Assembly: GCF_900637205.1 (NCBI RefSeq)
Contig: NZ_LR134355.1
Coordinates: 2,790,001 to 2,854,000 of the forward strand
Direction: 5' to 3'
Length of the DNA stretch: 64,000 bases
From: Mycolicibacterium chitae
Lineage (GTDB): Bacteria > Actinomycetota > Actinomycetes > Mycobacteriales > Mycobacteriaceae
Each line of letters opens with the position of its first letter. The first letter of the stretch is position 1. A program made the translations under genes and the position numbers. Below the pieces are notes generated by a model. The model saw only the letters and a program-made list of their open reading frames with translations, had not been told where the DNA came from and ran no database searches. Below, in pieces: positions 41,343 to 53,104 of this stretch.

Positions 41343-41879
41343 CTAGGGCTCGTCCTGGTAGTAATCGCGCTCGGTCACGCCCGCCGAACCGGCGACCAAC
41401 ATCCACGGGATGGTGCCGATGGTCCGGTTCAGGGTCGCGACCGCGTCGTTGTAGTACTGGCGGGCGAACGCGAGCTTGTCCTCGGTGTCGGCCAGGGTCT
41501 GCTGCAGGTGCAGGAAGTTGTTCGACGAATTCAGCTGCGGGTGACCGGCTCCCACCTTCAGCACCTGGCCCAGCGCGCGATTGAGTTGCCGCTCGGCGGC
41601 GCTGCGCTGGGCCACCGAGGCCCCGGCGGTCGCCGAGGTGAGCGCGGCGCGCGCGGCGGTCACGCGCTCCAGGGTCGCCCGCTCGTGCTGGGCGACCGCA
41701 CCCACCGTGCTGACCAGCGCCGGCAGCAGCGCCGCCCGTCGGGTCAGTTCCACGTCGATACCGCCCAGGGCCTCGTCGACCCGGACGTCGGCCGCCCGCA
41801 GCTTGTTGTAGCCGACCACGAAGGTGAGCAGAACGCCGACGGCCACCAGCAGCGCCAGGGCCAGCACGAACGTCACCAT
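41343..41879 (-). CDS. LemA family protein
   Basis: A 178-residue protein with one N-terminal membrane helix (about 3-23) and a long helical domain containing YNKLRAADVRVDEALGGIDV and the family segment YNDAVATLNRTI. LemA proteins are commonly paired with DUF2207/TPM membrane proteins, as here: its ATG overlaps the end of the DUF2207 gene. Function is unknown. Confidence 0.88.
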   Translation of the reverse strand: MVTFVLALALLVAVGVLLTFVVGYNKLRAADVRVDEALGGIDVELTRRAALLPALVSTVGAVAQHERATLERVTAARAALTSATAGASVAQRSAAERQLNRALGQVLKVGAGHPQLNSSNNFLHLQQTLADTEDKLAFARQYYNDAVATLNRTIGTIPWMLVAGSAGVTERDYYQDEP

Positions 41880-43635
41880 GACCCGCCTCCTCCACCTCCG
41901 CCGCCGCCGCCACCTCCCCCGCCTCCGCCGCCGCTGCTGCTCGAGGACGACTGGGAGGCGGTGTAGGCGCCGATGGACGACGACAACGCCGACTCGAAAC
42001 TATCAAAACCGGCCGATCCCGAACCTGCCGAGAACGACTGGCCGGAGTCCGAGGAGTGATACCAGGTGGGGGCCGGCGCCGCGGCGCCCGTGGCCGCCTG
42101 GTATTTCTGCGCCCACAACGCCGCCGCGCCGGCGGCCACCGCGAACGGCAGATAGGCGGTGTAGAGGTCCTTGCGCGCGGCGAAATCGAATCGGGCCTCG
42201 GCCGAGTCGGTGACCAACACGCGATGGAAACCGCCCGCGTGCGACCATAATTCGCGGCCGGCGGCGGTGCGCCGGGTTCCGGTGCCGGCGCGCCAGGACC
42301 GGGCCGACAGGACGAAGAAGACCGCGAACGGCACCACCCACATCGTGGCCGGGAAGATCCACCGCAAGGTGGCCAGCCCCGCGCAGAGCAGCGCCACCAG
42401 GTTGGCGACGCGCACCCAGTGTTCCGAGGGCCGGGACACCAGCAGGCCCGCGTCGAATCCCCAGGCCCGCAGTGCCTCGTCGAGATCGGTCTTGGCCTGC
42501 GAGAGCCGCTTGCCCGCCGACACCGTCCCGTGGGCCTTGAACTCCGCGCCCGCGCGATCGATCTTCAGGGCCGAAGCCACGGCCTTGCTGGCCGGGTCGA
42601 GGTCGGCCCAGTCCTGGGCGCGGGCGACGTTGCGGATCGACCACTTCTTCTCACCGTGCTGGTGCATCTCGATCAGCCCGCGCTCGGCGAGGTAGAACAG
42701 CGTGGCGGTCAACGCATTCCGGCTCACCGCCTCGGTGCGGATGTACTCGGACTGCACGGGACTCAGGCCCGGCGGCGGGGCGTACTGCAGGGGGAACCCC
42801 GGCGACGGCTCGACGGTGCGGCGGTACATCAGGACCGCGCCCGCCCCGGCCAGCACCGTCAGCCCCACCACCGCGAGCACGCCCGGCACGGAGCGGCCGA
42901 GGATCGGATCCCAGCGATAGGACCAGGGCAATTCGGTGCGCGCCGGCGCCGCCATGTCCACCCGGCCCGCACGGTCACCGGTGTGCGGGGCGCCAAACCC
43001 GCCGCGAGGATGGTGAGCCTCGTCGCGTCGGCGTGGATTCCCGGGCAGGGGGTGCCGGTGCCGGTGCCCCGGCCGACCCAGCACTGCACCCCGGTCACGG
43101 CGGCCGGCAGGGTGACGGTGATCTCGGCGCGTTCGATGACGTTGTCCCAGCCCGGCGCGATCACGTTCCAGTAGAACTGCGCCCCGGTATCGCCCGGGTC
43201 GAGGACACCGGGCACCGTGTAGCGGATCTCGAAGACGTGCTCGCCGTAGTCCAGGTAGCGGTCGGGGTCGCCGATCTTGGCCACCCGGAAGCGATCTCGG
43301 CCCGACCACTGCAACTCGTAGGGAATCTCGCCGTCGTCCATCCGGATCGAGGTGATGGTCGGCTCCTGCCGCACCCGGGGGCTGTTCGGGTTGGTCACGT
43401 CCCAGTAGCGGAAGATGCCGTGCCGGTCCCCCGGGAAGCGCGCGGTGATGGTCTCGGTCGCGTCCAGGTTCCCGTCGGCGTCGACATGGTAGTCCGCGCG
43501 GTAGTCGGTGATGGTGACCGGATCCGAGGCCGGGGCCCCGGTGGACTCCCCGGTGAACACCAACGGCCACAGCACCGCCAGGGCGACGACGATCGCTGCG
43601 GTGAGCCAACGGAGACCTCGGCCGAACCAACCCAT
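41873..43635 (-). pseudogene. DUF2207 membrane protein with poly-Gly tail, frame broken once
   Basis: The N-terminal ~224 residues (signal/helix, then DYRADYHVDADGNLDATETI) read from 43635. The C-terminal part (LPWSYRWDPILGRSVPGVL onward, with further helices) reads in another frame down to 41873. One missing C in the run at 42961-42963 explains the break: adding it joins VTVRAG to VDMAAPARTEL. The intact protein would be about 587 residues and ends in Ser-rich sequence, about 18 Gly, then SW, typical of this family. It may be a sequencing error, or the two halves may be made separately, since an ATG (MAAPART) follows the break. Confidence 0.8.
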
Positions 43636-43686
43636 GACAGTCCCCCGCGTTCTCCGCGTCCGCTTGGCCGGTAATACCTTATGCGC

Positions 43687-45711
43687 TCAACCGAAATGCA
43701 GCGGGTCGATCTGCACCCGAACCGGATCGTGTTCGCGACGGGCGCTGAGCACCGCGGTGGCCCCGCGCAGCGCCGAGGCCAACGCCAACCCCTGATCGCG
43801 GCCCACCCGCACGAGCATCCGAACCACCTCGGCGCTCGGGTCCAGTCCGGGCGGTCGGCGCGCACCCACCGGCAGTTCGACGGGTCCGAGCACATCCGCC
43901 GATCCAAGAGCCGAGCCAAGGGCCGAACCGGGAATCCCGGCCTCGGCCAGCAACGCCGCCACCCCGTCGGAGGTGCCGTCGAGGGCGGCCATGTGCACGC
44001 TGGGTGGCAGCCCCACCTCGGCGCGTTCGTCGAGTTCGGCCTCGGCGGCCCCGACCGGATCCCACCGGATCAGCATCTGCACGGTGGGGATCGCGGCCTC
44101 GGCGACGGCCACCACCGTCCCGCCGTCGCGGTGCGGGCGGACCAGCGCCGCCGCGGCCAGCCAGCGGCGCAGGGTGTCCTCGGCCGCGCGCAGGTCCTGC
44201 CGACCCAGCAGCGCCCAGCCGTCGAGCAACAGGGCCGCCCCGTATCCGCCGTCGGCCACCGGTTCGGCGCCGGGCGTCGCGATCACCAGGCCGGCCCCGG
44301 AGTCGACCGTGTCGACCATGTGTTCGCCCGAGGACGTGATCACCGGGACCCCGGGGAACGCGCGGCCGAACTCCTCGGCGGTGCGCCGGGCGCCGATGAC
44401 GACCGCCCGCACCGCATCCGAACCGCACCGCACGCAGCGCAGGCTCGGGTCGACGCGCCCGCACCATCGGCATTCGGCGCCGACCGCCCGGCGTTCGGTC
44501 AGCGACAGCGGCCCGGTGCAGTGTCGACAGCGCGCGACGGTGCGGCATCGCGCACACGCCAGCGAGGGCACATATCCGCGCCGCGGCACCTGCACCAGCA
44601 CCGGCTGCTCGGCTTGCAGCGCGGTGCGGGCGGCCCGCAGCGCCACCGACGGCAGTCGGGCGGTGCGCGCCGCCGGGTCGCGTTCCTGTTCGAAGCCGTC
44701 GTCGTCGAGGGCGACCACCCGCGGGGCCCGCTCGCGCAGCACCGGCCGCGACGCCACCAGGTCGTGCGCCCAGCCGCTGCGCACCAGCGCCTGCGCCTCG
44801 GCGGTGCGCGCGAACCCGCCGATCACTGCGCCGCAGCGCAACTGATGCGCGCGCAGCATCGCCACCTCGCGGGCGTGCGGGTACGGTGCCCGCGGTTCGG
44901 CCAGCGTGTCGTCGCCGTCGTCCCACACCACGACCAGACCCAGATCGTGCACCGGCGCGAACACCGCGCTGCGGGTGCCGATCACGAAGTGGGCCCCGCC
45001 GCGCAGTACCGACAGCCAGCGCCGATAGCGTGCGGTGGGCCCCAGCCCCGCCGACAGCGCGACCACCGCGTCGGGGCCGCAGCGCGCGACGGCGCTGTGC
45101 GACAACGCATCCACGTCCCGCTGATCCGGGACCACCGCCAGGACCCGGCGGCCGCCGCGCAGCGTGGCCGCGGCCATGTCGACGATCCGGTCGGTCCACG
45201 ACTCGCCGGGCAGGGCCTGCCACACCGCACGCACCGCGCGGGCCTCCTCGAGCGCGGTCAGGAAGGCCGGACCGCCGGCGTAGCCCGCCCAGGCCGCGGC
45301 GTCCGGCGCGGTCGCCTCGAAGGGGGGTGGCACCGCCGCGGTCTCCTTCTCCACCCGGGCGTGGCGCGGCGGGATCGCCAGGCGCAACACGTCGGCCCGG
45401 GTACCCGCGTAACGCGCCGAGACCGCATCGGCCAGCCGCCGCACCTCCGGGGTGAGCACCCGTTCGGGCGACACCACCCGATCCAGCCAGCCGAGCTTGC
45501 CCTCATGGTCGGTGTTCCAACGTCGTTCGAGCACGAACGCGTCGACCAACCGGCCGTGGAACCGGACGCGGACCCGGACCCCGGGCTGGGCGTCGTCGGA
45601 CTGTTCCTCGCGCACCAGGTAGTCGAACTCGCGATCCAGGTGCGGCACCGTGAGCATCGGCAGCACGCGAGCGATCGGCTCATGCTCGGCGGCCTTGCGT
45701 TCGGCGGTCAC
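43687..45711 (-). CDS. priA: Primosomal protein N' (PriA-like), actinobacterial type
   Basis: 674 residues from the GTG complementary to 45709-45711 (then [11 protein letters not shown]), overlapping the YhhN gene stop as GTGA. The N-terminal 3'-DNA-binding part ([12 protein letters not shown]) and both zinc clusters ([18 protein letters not shown] and CVRCG) are present. The usual helicase Walker A GxxGSGKT is not recognisable, as in other mycobacterial PriA proteins, so replication-restart loading rather than unwinding is likely. Confidence 0.9.
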   Translation of the reverse strand: MTAERKAAEHEPIARVLPMLTVPHLDREFDYLVREEQSDDAQPGVRVRVRFHGRLVDAFVLERRWNTDHEGKLGWLDRVVSPERVLTPEVRRLADAVSARYAGTRADVLRLAIPPRHARVEKETAAVPPPFEATAPDAAAWAGYAGGPAFLTALEEARAVRAVWQALPGESWTDRIVDMAAATLRGGRRVLAVVPDQRDVDALSHSAVARCGPDAVVALSAGLGPTARYRRWLSVLRGGAHFVIGTRSAVFAPVHDLGLVVVWDDGDDTLAEPRAPYPHAREVAMLRAHQLRCGAVIGGFARTAEAQALVRSGWAHDLVASRPVLRERAPRVVALDDDGFEQERDPAARTARLPSVALRAARTALQAEQPVLVQVPRRGYVPSLACARCRTVARCRHCTGPLSLTERRAVGAECRWCGRVDPSLRCVRCGSDAVRAVVIGARRTAEEFGRAFPGVPVITSSGEHMVDTVDSGAGLVIATPGAEPVADGGYGAALLLDGWALLGRQDLRAAEDTLRRWLAAAALVRPHRDGGTVVAVAEAAIPTVQMLIRWDPVGAAEAELDERAEVGLPPSVHMAALDGTSDGVAALLAEAGIPGSALGSALGSADVLGPVELPVGARRPPGLDPSAEVVRMLVRVGRDQGLALASALRGATAVLSARREHDPVRVQIDPLHFG

Positions 45712-46400
45712 GGTGGGGACGGGCGGCCGAAGAAGAAGCCCGCGGTGATCAGCACCTGGGACAGTGCGTAGGCCCACCAGATCGGCACCGCGAGCAGTTG
45801 GTCGTGCCGGATGAACTCGCTGATCCCGATCATCGAGTCCGAGACCGCGAAGCACACCGCGCCCGCGGCCGTCCACCAGGTGGGCAGCTGCGCCAGCAGG
45901 GCCGCGCACACCATGGCGCCGAGCACCGCGATGTACAGCGTCACCGGCACGGTCAGCCCGTCGACCGCCAGGTGCGGCCAGAACCAGATCAGCAGCGCCG
46001 CGCAGGCGAGCACCACCACCCCCGCGGCGCCGGCGCGCCCGGGCGTGACCCGGACCAGCGGGACCAACGCGCCCAGATAACACAGATGCGCCACCAGGAA
46101 CGCGCCGAGGCCACCCACGAAGGACGGCTCCCACCACGGCATGGCCAGCAGGAGATCGCCCAGCGCCGAGAACAGCAGCGCGCCCAGTAGCCAGCGCCGT
46201 TCGCGCACCCGCGGGTGGCTCAGCGCGGCCGCGGCCAACAGCAGCGCCATCGCGGCCTTGACCACCGGCTGAGCCCAGAACTGGCCGGTCAGGTCGGCGC
46301 CCGCGGGCAGGCGCAGCGCGGCGATCAGCAGGAAGATTCCGTAGGCGGCGCCGACCACCACGCCGGCGATCCACAGCCGGGTTTGCGGCGCGCGTGTCAC
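45708..46400 (-). CDS. YhhN-family membrane protein (lysoplasmalogenase-like)
   Basis: About 230 residues from the GTG complementary to 46398-46400 (then [12 protein letters not shown]); another GTG six codons upstream is possible. Seven to eight membrane segments are visible, with [13 protein letters not shown] and [13 protein letters not shown], the conserved acidic motifs of the YhhN/TMEM86 family that cleaves alkenyl-glycerol lipids. It matches Rv1401 in position. Confidence 0.82.
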   Translation of the reverse strand: MTRAPQTRLWIAGVVVGAAYGIFLLIAALRLPAGADLTGQFWAQPVVKAAMALLLAAAALSHPRVRERRWLLGALLFSALGDLLLAMPWWEPSFVGGLGAFLVAHLCYLGALVPLVRVTPGRAGAAGVVVLACAALLIWFWPHLAVDGLTVPVTLYIAVLGAMVCAALLAQLPTWWTAAGAVCFAVSDSMIGISEFIRHDQLLAVPIWWAYALSQVLITAGFFFGRPSPP

Positions 46401-46457
46401 CGAGGAGGGGGATACCACTCTGCGAAGGTAGCCGACGGCTACCGCTAGGTTGAGTCG

Positions 46458-47393
46458 ATGGCGAGCATCGACCCCATCCTGCAGCAGGTCCTCGAGGCGG
46501 TTCCCTTCCGCCTGTCCCCCGCCGACGGCCCCGAGGCGGCCCGCAAGGCCCTGCGGGATCTGCCGCGCGCGCCGCTGCACCCGGAGGTGCGCGCCGAGGA
46601 CCGCAAGGTCGACAGTGCGGCCGGGCCCATCCCGATCCGGATCTACTGGCCCCCGGAACATTCGGGCCCGGCGCCGGTGGTGCTGTTCCTGCACGGCGGC
46701 GGGTTCGCCGCCGGCGACCTCGAGACCCACGACGGGACCGCGCGCCAGCATGTCGTCGGGACCGACGCGATCGTCGTCGCCGTCGACTACCGGCTGGCCC
46801 CCGAGCACCCGTACCCGGCCGCGGTCGACGACGCCTGGGCCGTGCTGCAGTGGATCGCCGGGCACGCCGACGAGTTCGGCGGCGATCCGCGGCGGCTGGC
46901 GGTGGCCGGCGATTCGGCCGGCGGCAACCTCGCGGCGGTGCTGGCCCAGCTGGCCCGCGACGCCGGCGGACCGGAGCTGCGCTTCCAGCTGCTGTGGTAC
47001 CCGGCGATCACCTGGGACACCACGCTGGCCTCCTACACCGAGAACGCGCAGGCGCCGATCCTGGACCTCGAGGCCATCGCCGGGTTCAGCGCCTGGTACG
47101 CCCCGGATCTCGACCTGTCCGATCTGTCGGCGCTGCCCGCCACGCTGGCGCCGAGCCGCGCCGCCAACCTGACCGGGTTGGCGCCGGCCTACATCGCCGT
47201 GGCCGGCCACGACCCGCTGCGCGATGACGGCATCAGCTACGGCGAACAGCTGGACAAGGCCGGCGTCGCCGTCACCGTCGATCACGCCGAGACGCTGATC
47301 CACGGCTACCTCGGCTACGCCGGGGTGGTGCCGGCGACCACCGCGGCGATGGATCGCGGATTGGCCGCCCTGAGGGCCGCACTGCACGCCTAG
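46458..47393 (+). CDS. Alpha/beta hydrolase of the hormone-sensitive lipase family
   Basis: A 311-residue protein. [14 protein letters not shown] is the oxyanion HGGG motif, [15 protein letters not shown] the nucleophile elbow, and [12 protein letters not shown] the catalytic His. It resembles mycobacterial LipH/NlhH and LipI (Rv1399c/Rv1400c), which sit in the same neighbourhood. It probably cleaves short-chain esters in the cytoplasm. Confidence 0.9.
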   Translation: MASIDPILQQVLEAVPFRLSPADGPEAARKALRDLPRAPLHPEVRAEDRKVDSAAGPIPIRIYWPPEHSGPAPVVLFLHGGGFAAGDLETHDGTARQHVVGTDAIVVAVDYRLAPEHPYPAAVDDAWAVLQWIAGHADEFGGDPRRLAVAGDSAGGNLAAVLAQLARDAGGPELRFQLLWYPAITWDTTLASYTENAQAPILDLEAIAGFSAWYAPDLDLSDLSALPATLAPSRAANLTGLAPAYIAVAGHDPLRDDGISYGEQLDKAGVAVTVDHAETLIHGYLGYAGVVPATTAAMDRGLAALRAALHA

Positions 47394-47402
47394 AGTCGGG
47401 AC

Positions 47403-48881
47403 ATGGGCCACCAACCCGACCACCAGACGCTGATCATCGGCGCCGGTTTCTCCGGGATCGGCACCGCGATCGCACTCGACCGGGCCGGCCTGTCCGACTA
47501 CCTGATCGTCGAGGCCGGTCCCGAGCCCGGCGGTACCTGGCACTGGAACACCTATCCCGGTATCGGCGTGGACATCCCGTCGTTCTCGTATCAGTTCTCC
47601 TTCGAGCAGAGCCCGGACTGGACCCGCACCTACGCGCCCGGCGCCGAGCTCAAGTCCTACGCCGAGCACTGCGTGGCCAAGTACGGCATCGGCGACCGGA
47701 TGCGGTTCGGCACCACCGTCACCGGGGCCGCCTTCGACGCCCGGGACAACCTGTGGCGGGTCAGCACCGACTCCGGCGAGCTCACCGCGCGCTACCTGAT
47801 CAACGCCGCCGGGGTGCTCAACGAACCCAAGCTGCCCGACATCGAGGGGGTGGACAGCTTCGCCGGACCCACACTGCACACCGCGCGGTGGGACCACGAC
47901 GTGCGACTCGCGGACCGACGCGTGGGGATCATCGGCACGGGCGCCTCAGCGGTCCAGGTGATTCCCGAGATCGCCCCGATCGTCCAGCGCCTCACGGTGT
48001 TTCAGCGCACACCCATCTGGTGTTTCCCGAAGGTGGACCTGCCGCTCCCCTGGGCCGCGCGGCTGGCGATGCGGGTCCCGGGCGGCAAGCTGGTGGGCCG
48101 GGTGCTGAGCCAGGCCCTCGTCGAGGTGACCTTTCCGCTGTCGGCCCAATACCACACGCTGTTCCCGATGGCCGCGCGCGCCGAAGCCGCCGGGCGGGCG
48201 TATCTGCGCAGCCAGGTCGACGATCCGGTGGTGCGCGACAAACTCACGCCGCGCTATGCGGTGGGCTGCAAGCGCCCCGGCTTCCACAACAGCTATCTGT
48301 CGACGTTCAACCGCGACAACGTCGAATTGGTGACCGACCCCATCGAGCGGATCACCGCGGCCGGGGTGTCCACCGCGGGCGGCGCGGACCACGAGATCGA
48401 TGTGCTGATCCTGGCGACCGGGTTCAAGGTGATGGACGTCGACAGCGACTCGTTCGCGCTGACCGGCCCGGACGGGATCACGCTGTCGCAATTCTGGAGC
48501 GCCAACCGGATGCAGGCCTACGAGGGCGTCAGCGTGCCGGGCTTCCCCAACTTCTTCTGCGTGTGCGGACCCTACGGATATGTCGGCTCGTCGTTCTTCG
48601 CGCTCATCGAGACCCAGACCCGGCACATCGTGCGGTGCCTGCGGCGGGCGCGGGACGACGGCGCCACCCGCGTCGAGGTGCGCCCCGAGGCCAACGCCCG
48701 CTACTTCGCCGAGATGATGCGCAAGCGGCACCGGCAGATCTTCTGGCAGGACAGCTGCGCGCAGGCCAACAGCTACTACTTCGACAAGAACGGCGACGTG
48801 CCGCTGCGGCCGGCGACGACGTTCGAGGCCGATGTGCGCAGTCGCCGGTTCGATCTCGACGACTACGCGTTCACCGGTTGA
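47403..48881 (+). CDS. FAD-dependent Baeyer-Villiger-type monooxygenase
   Basis: A 492-residue protein. [20 protein letters not shown] is the FAD site, [14 protein letters not shown] matches the Baeyer-Villiger fingerprint FxGxxxHxxxWD, and [16 protein letters not shown] is the NADPH site. It is in the EthA/MymA broad group. It starts nine bases after the esterase stop, so the pair may oxidise a ketone to an ester and then hydrolyse it. Confidence 0.9.
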   Translation: MGHQPDHQTLIIGAGFSGIGTAIALDRAGLSDYLIVEAGPEPGGTWHWNTYPGIGVDIPSFSYQFSFEQSPDWTRTYAPGAELKSYAEHCVAKYGIGDRMRFGTTVTGAAFDARDNLWRVSTDSGELTARYLINAAGVLNEPKLPDIEGVDSFAGPTLHTARWDHDVRLADRRVGIIGTGASAVQVIPEIAPIVQRLTVFQRTPIWCFPKVDLPLPWAARLAMRVPGGKLVGRVLSQALVEVTFPLSAQYHTLFPMAARAEAAGRAYLRSQVDDPVVRDKLTPRYAVGCKRPGFHNSYLSTFNRDNVELVTDPIERITAAGVSTAGGADHEIDVLILATGFKVMDVDSDSFALTGPDGITLSQFWSANRMQAYEGVSVPGFPNFFCVCGPYGYVGSSFFALIETQTRHIVRCLRRARDDGATRVEVRPEANARYFAEMMRKRHRQIFWQDSCAQANSYYFDKNGDVPLRPATTFEADVRSRRFDLDDYAFTG

Positions 48882-48882
48882 G

Positions 48883-50094
48883 TCAGACGCTGGCCTTGAG
48901 GTCCTCGACCTTGTCAGTCTGCTCCCAGGGCAACTCGATGTCCGTGCGACCGAAGTGCCCGTAGGCCGCGGTCTGCGCGTAGATGGGCCGCAGCAGATCC
49001 AGGTCGCGGATCAGCGCGCCGGGCCGCAGGTCGAAGACGCTGGTGATGGCCTTCTCGATGCGGGCCGGGTCCACGGTCTCGGTCCCGAACGTCTCGACGA
49101 ACAGGCCCACCGGGGCGGCCTTGCCGATGGCGTAGGCGACCTGCACCTCGACCCGCTCGGCCAGACCCGCGGCCACCACGTTCTTGGCCACCCAACGCAT
49201 CGCGTACGCCGCGGAGCGATCCACCTTGGACGGGTCCTTGCCCGAGAAGGCGCCCCCGCCGTGGCGGGCCCAGCCGCCGTAGGTGTCGACGATGATCTTG
49301 CGGCCGGTGAGGCCGGCGTCGCCCATCGGACCGCCGAGGACGAACTTTCCGGTCGGGTTGACCAGCAGCCGGAAATCGGAGGTGTCCAGGGTGTCGTGGT
49401 TGAGATCCGCGAGCACGGTGTTGACGACCTTCTCCCGGATGTCCGGGGTCAGCGTCCCGTCCAGGTCGATGCCGGCGGCGTGCTGCGTGGACAGCACCAC
49501 GGTGTCGAGCCGGACCGGGGTGGTCCCGTCGTACTGGACGGTGACCTGGGTCTTGCCGTCGGGGCGCAGGTAGTCCAGCACGCCGCTCTTGCGGACCTCG
49601 GTCAGCCGACGCGACAGCCGGTGCGCCAGCGCGATCGGCAGCGGCATCAACTCGGGGGTGTCCTTGATGGCATAGCCGAACATCAGCCCCTGATCACCGG
49701 CGCCCTGGGCGTCCAGCGGGTCGCCGGCGCCCTCGACGCGGGCCTCGTGGGCGGTGTCGACGCCCTGGGCGATGTCCGGCGACTGGGCGCCGATGCCGAT
49801 GTTGACGCCGCAGGACGCGCCGTCGAAGCCCTTCTCCGAGGAGTCGTAGCCGATGTCGAGGATGCGCTCCCGCACGGTCTGGGTGATGTCGGCGAACGCC
49901 TCCTTGGCGGTCGTGGTGACCTCGCCGACGACGTGCACCTGGCCGGTGGTGACCAGCGTCTCGACCGCGACGCGCGACCTGGGATCCTGGCGCAGCAACG
50001 AGTCGAGCACCGAGTCGCTGATCGCGTCACAGATCTTGTCGGGATGTCCCTCGGTCACCGACTCACTGGTAAACAGCCGACTCTTACCGCTCAC
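48883..50094 (-). CDS. metK: S-adenosylmethionine synthase
   Basis: 403 residues from the GTG complementary to 50092-50094 (then [19 protein letters not shown]), the same length as M. tuberculosis MetK; an upstream ATG would add 11 residues. [14 protein letters not shown] and [16 protein letters not shown] are the family signatures. It makes SAM from methionine and ATP. It ends the mihF-gmk-rpoZ-coaBC-metK run. Confidence 0.97.
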   Translation of the reverse strand: MSGKSRLFTSESVTEGHPDKICDAISDSVLDSLLRQDPRSRVAVETLVTTGQVHVVGEVTTTAKEAFADITQTVRERILDIGYDSSEKGFDGASCGVNIGIGAQSPDIAQGVDTAHEARVEGAGDPLDAQGAGDQGLMFGYAIKDTPELMPLPIALAHRLSRRLTEVRKSGVLDYLRPDGKTQVTVQYDGTTPVRLDTVVLSTQHAAGIDLDGTLTPDIREKVVNTVLADLNHDTLDTSDFRLLVNPTGKFVLGGPMGDAGLTGRKIIVDTYGGWARHGGGAFSGKDPSKVDRSAAYAMRWVAKNVVAAGLAERVEVQVAYAIGKAAPVGLFVETFGTETVDPARIEKAITSVFDLRPGALIRDLDLLRPIYAQTAAYGHFGRTDIELPWEQTDKVEDLKASV

Positions 50095-50202
50095 GTTTCC
50101 GCCCTTCTGGCCCAACTGCTGGTCCAAATCGTTTAGTTCATCGAAGCTTATCCCGCCCGCGACGCAACCTTTCGGCGCACGCTGAGGGCAGCGATTCGCG
50201 GA

Positions 50203-51441
50203 TTATCGGTCCCCGACCAACGCCGCGATCGAGTCAACGATACGACTCGCCATCAACGTCTTCGACCCGTGCTCCAGCGCCACCTCGGTGCCGTCGGCGG
50301 CCAGCAACCAGCCGTCGTTGCTGTCGACCTCGAACGCGCGGCCCTCGCCGACCGCGTTGACGACCAGCAGATCGCAGCCCTTGCGCTGCAGTTTCGCCCG
50401 CGCGTGGAACAGCACGTCGCCGTTGGCGTCACCGGTCTCGGCGGCGAACCCGACGATGGTGTGCATGTTTGGCAACTGGCCGTCGGTGCGGGCCCGCACG
50501 GTGGCGGCCAACACGTCGTCGTTGCGGATCAGGTCGATCGAACTCGGTTCCGAGTCGCTGCCCTTCTTGATCTTGGCGGCCGACACCGAGGCGGGCCGGA
50601 AGTCGGCGACCGCGGCGGCCATCACCAGGACGTTGGCCTCGGGGGCGTGCTTGGAGACCGCGTCGCGCAGTTGGGCGGCCGATCCGATGCGGACCACCTC
50701 GACGCCCGCGGGGTCGGCCAGGCCGGCGGTGTTGCCGGCGATCAGGGTGACCTCCGCGCCGCGCTGGGCGGCGACCCGGGCCACCGCGTAGCCCTGCTTG
50801 CCGGAGCTGCGGTTGCCGATGAAACGCACCGGGTCCAGCGGTTCCCGGGTGCCGCCGGCGGTCACCAGGATGCGGGTTCCCGACAGGTCGTGCGGCAGCG
50901 CGTCGCCGCGCGCCAGCAGCAGTTCGGCGAAGGTGGTGATCTCGTCGGGTTCGGGGAGTCGCCCGGGGCCGGTGTCGGCGCCGGTGAGTCGGCCGGCGGC
51001 CGGTTCGAGCACCACGGCGCCGCGCGCGCGCAGCGTGGCCACGTTGGCGACGGTGGCCGGGTGCTGCCACATCTCGGTGTGCATCGCCGGGGCGAACAGC
51101 ACCGGACACCGCACCGTCAGCAACGTCGCGGTCAGCAGATCATCGGCGCGGCCCGCGACGGCCCGGGCCAGCAGATCGGCGGTGGCCGGGGCGACGACGA
51201 TCAGGTCGGCCTGCTGCCCGATGCGGACGTGCGGGACCTCGGGCACATCCTCGAAGACCCCCGTGCGCACCGGCTGCCCGGACAGCGCCTCGAAGGTGGC
51301 GGCCCCGACGAACTGCAGCGCGGATTCGGTGGGAACGACGCGGACCTGATGACCGGCCTCGGACAGCTGGCGAATTACTGAACAGGCCTTATAGGCCGCG
51401 ATTCCGCCGGCTACACCGACGACGATCCGTTTGGCAGCCAT
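50203..51441 (-). CDS. coaBC: Bifunctional phosphopantothenoylcysteine decarboxylase / synthase
   Basis: A 412-residue protein. The CoaC flavoprotein part has VGVAGGIAAYKACSVI and APAMHTEMWQHP; the CoaB synthase part starts near ILVTAGGTREPLDPVRFIG. It performs two steps of coenzyme A synthesis. It lies 17 bases after rpoZ. Confidence 0.97.
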   Translation of the reverse strand: MAAKRIVVGVAGGIAAYKACSVIRQLSEAGHQVRVVPTESALQFVGAATFEALSGQPVRTGVFEDVPEVPHVRIGQQADLIVVAPATADLLARAVAGRADDLLTATLLTVRCPVLFAPAMHTEMWQHPATVANVATLRARGAVVLEPAAGRLTGADTGPGRLPEPDEITTFAELLLARGDALPHDLSGTRILVTAGGTREPLDPVRFIGNRSSGKQGYAVARVAAQRGAEVTLIAGNTAGLADPAGVEVVRIGSAAQLRDAVSKHAPEANVLVMAAAVADFRPASVSAAKIKKGSDSEPSSIDLIRNDDVLAATVRARTDGQLPNMHTIVGFAAETGDANGDVLFHARAKLQRKGCDLLVVNAVGEGRAFEVDSNDGWLLAADGTEVALEHGSKTLMASRIVDSIAALVGDR

Positions 51442-51458
51442 CTCGGGGGCGCTGCTCG

Positions 51459-51773
51459 CTACTCGCCTTCGGTGTGCTCGAGCAGATCGCCGTGGATCTC
51501 GCGCATCGCGATCGACAGCGGCTTCTCCTGCAGGCCCGGCTCCACCAGCGGGCCGACGTACTCGAGGATGCCGTCGCCGAGCTGGTTGTAGTAGTCGTTG
51601 ATCTGCCGGGCGCGCTTGGCGGCGTAGATCACCAGCGCGTACTTGCTCGACACCCGCTCCAGCAACTCATCGATGGGCGGGTTGGTGATGCCCAACGGCG
51701 TGTCGTAGGCGCCGAATCCCGCGGTGTCGACCGCGTCGGTGGCGGTCAGGGTGTCGGCGTGCGTGTTAGTCAC
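51459..51773 (-). CDS. rpoZ: RNA polymerase omega subunit
   Basis: A 104-residue protein with [18 protein letters not shown], the conserved omega core, and [16 protein letters not shown] near the end. It helps assemble RNA polymerase. The N-terminal ~30 residues are a mycobacterial extension. It lies 65 bases after gmk. Confidence 0.97.
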   Translation of the reverse strand: MTNTHADTLTATDAVDTAGFGAYDTPLGITNPPIDELLERVSSKYALVIYAAKRARQINDYYNQLGDGILEYVGPLVEPGLQEKPLSIAMREIHGDLLEHTEGE

Positions 51774-51838
51774 TGAAAAACTCTCCTGGCGGTTGCTGAA
51801 AGCAAATTCTCGAAAGATTTGTTCTCAAAATGTTGATC

Positions 51839-52417
51839 TCAAGGGCGCGTTACCAGCAAGGATACCAATTCGGCGCAGGCCGTTTCCAATTCGCTGTTGA
51901 CCACCACCGCATCGAAGTCGCCCTGAGCGGCGATTTCCTCGCGCGCGGTGGCCAGGCGGCGCGCTATGACCTCGGCCGATTCGGTGCCCCGCCCGACCAG
52001 TCGGGACTCGAGTACGGCCCAGCTTGGCGGCGCCAAGAACACCGAGGTGGCCGCCGGCAGCGTCTGCTTGACCGCCCGTGCCCCGGCCAGGTCGACCTCG
52101 ATCAGGACCGGCCGCCCGGCCTGCATGGCCGCGCGGACCGGTTCGGCGGGCGTCCCGGAGCGGTGCAGCCCGCCGTGGATGTCGGCCCATTCGAGAAGTT
52201 CACCGCGGTCGATCAGGTCCTGGAACGCCGCGGGCGTGACGAAGTGATAATCGACACCGTCGACCTCGCCCGGGCGCGCCGCCCTGGTGGTGGCGGACAC
52301 GCTGAAGTACAGCTCCGGGACCCGATCTCGCAAGCAGCGGACAATGGTCGACTTGCCGACCGCGGAGGGGCCGGACAGCACGATCACGCGGCCGTCCGGT
52401 CCCCCGCTGGTGCCCAC
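51839..52417 (-). CDS. gmk: Guanylate kinase
   Basis: A 192-residue protein. [17 protein letters not shown] is the P-loop, [18 protein letters not shown] the GMP-binding segment. It phosphorylates GMP to GDP. It starts seven bases after the mihF stop, the usual mycobacterial arrangement. Confidence 0.97.
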   Translation of the reverse strand: MGTSGGPDGRVIVLSGPSAVGKSTIVRCLRDRVPELYFSVSATTRAARPGEVDGVDYHFVTPAAFQDLIDRGELLEWADIHGGLHRSGTPAEPVRAAMQAGRPVLIEVDLAGARAVKQTLPAATSVFLAPPSWAVLESRLVGRGTESAEVIARRLATAREEIAAQGDFDAVVVNSELETACAELVSLLVTRP

Positions 52418-52424
52418 GACCCCC

Positions 52425-52742
52425 TTAGGAGGGGTCGAACTTTTCCAGCAGCGCCTTGCGCTGCCGGTCGCCGAGGCCGCGCAGGCGGCGGGTCGGCGCG
52501 ATCTCGAGCTCGGTCATGATCTCCTGGGCCTTGACCTTGCCCACCTTGGGCAGGGCTTCCAGCAGGGCGGAGACCTTCATCTTGCCGAGGACCTCGTCGG
52601 TCTCGGCGTCCTTCAGGACTTGCTTGAGGTTGGTGCCGCCGCGCTTGAGCCGATCCTTGAGTTCAGCTCGGGCTCGACGTGCGGCAGCAGCCTTCTCCAA
52701 CGCTGCCGCGCGCTGTTCGTCGGTCAACTGGGGAAGGGCCAC
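52425..52742 (-). CDS. mihF: Mycobacterial integration host factor
   Basis: A 105-residue actinobacterial IHF with a long N-terminal helix ([19 protein letters not shown]) and a C-terminal helix-hairpin-helix part ([18 protein letters not shown]). It is a nucleoid-associated protein and the host factor for L5 phage integration, unrelated to enteric IHF. The gene leads the mihF-gmk-rpoZ operon. Confidence 0.97.
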   Translation of the reverse strand: MALPQLTDEQRAAALEKAAAARRARAELKDRLKRGGTNLKQVLKDAETDEVLGKMKVSALLEALPKVGKVKAQEIMTELEIAPTRRLRGLGDRQRKALLEKFDPS

Positions 52743-53104
52743 GATTCCTCCTGCTCATTAGCCATCTATCTGGTTTGGCCGGGTACTTCAGGCCAGCGAC
52801 GACGACCGTACCCAGCCTCCCTGACGAAATCTAACCCCACCCCCCTGTTTTTCCGTCAAAGCCGCAGCGTATTGGGGCGTCCGCGGCGCCCCCGGGGCGC
52901 CGGCCGCGGGCCCGGGACCGGCGCCGACGACCCGGCGCACGGCCGCCGACGTCAATTTCATAAGTCCTGTTCAGCGCAATTTCCGGGCAGCTCGCCGGCC
53001 CTGGACCGCGACGGCGTCGACACCTGATGCCGCTGTTCGGAGCGGAAATCTGCCCGATTTCGAAGAAACTGAAAGTTAACGCGCGTGTCGCGGGCGTGTC
53101 GGCG
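52743..53104. other. 362-base noncoding region between pyrF and mihF, with a GC-rich hairpin
   Basis: No supported gene. A perfect palindrome lies at 52885-52901 (GGCGCCCC, one C, GGGGCGCC) within a longer GC-rich imperfect inverted repeat, placed 3' of neither gene exactly but suited to stop transcription arriving from pyrF. The part next to mihF should hold its promoter. In M. tuberculosis this place has PE15/PPE20; nothing of the kind is seen here. Confidence 0.5.

Noticed and set aside
41880..41945. GGT/GCC-type simple repeat as a separate element
   Set aside because: It encodes the poly-Gly tail usual for DUF2207/TPM proteins.
43687..46374. An 895-residue PriA
   Set aside because: The extra N-terminus is the YhhN gene read out of frame; the GTG at 45711 fits family length and overlap.
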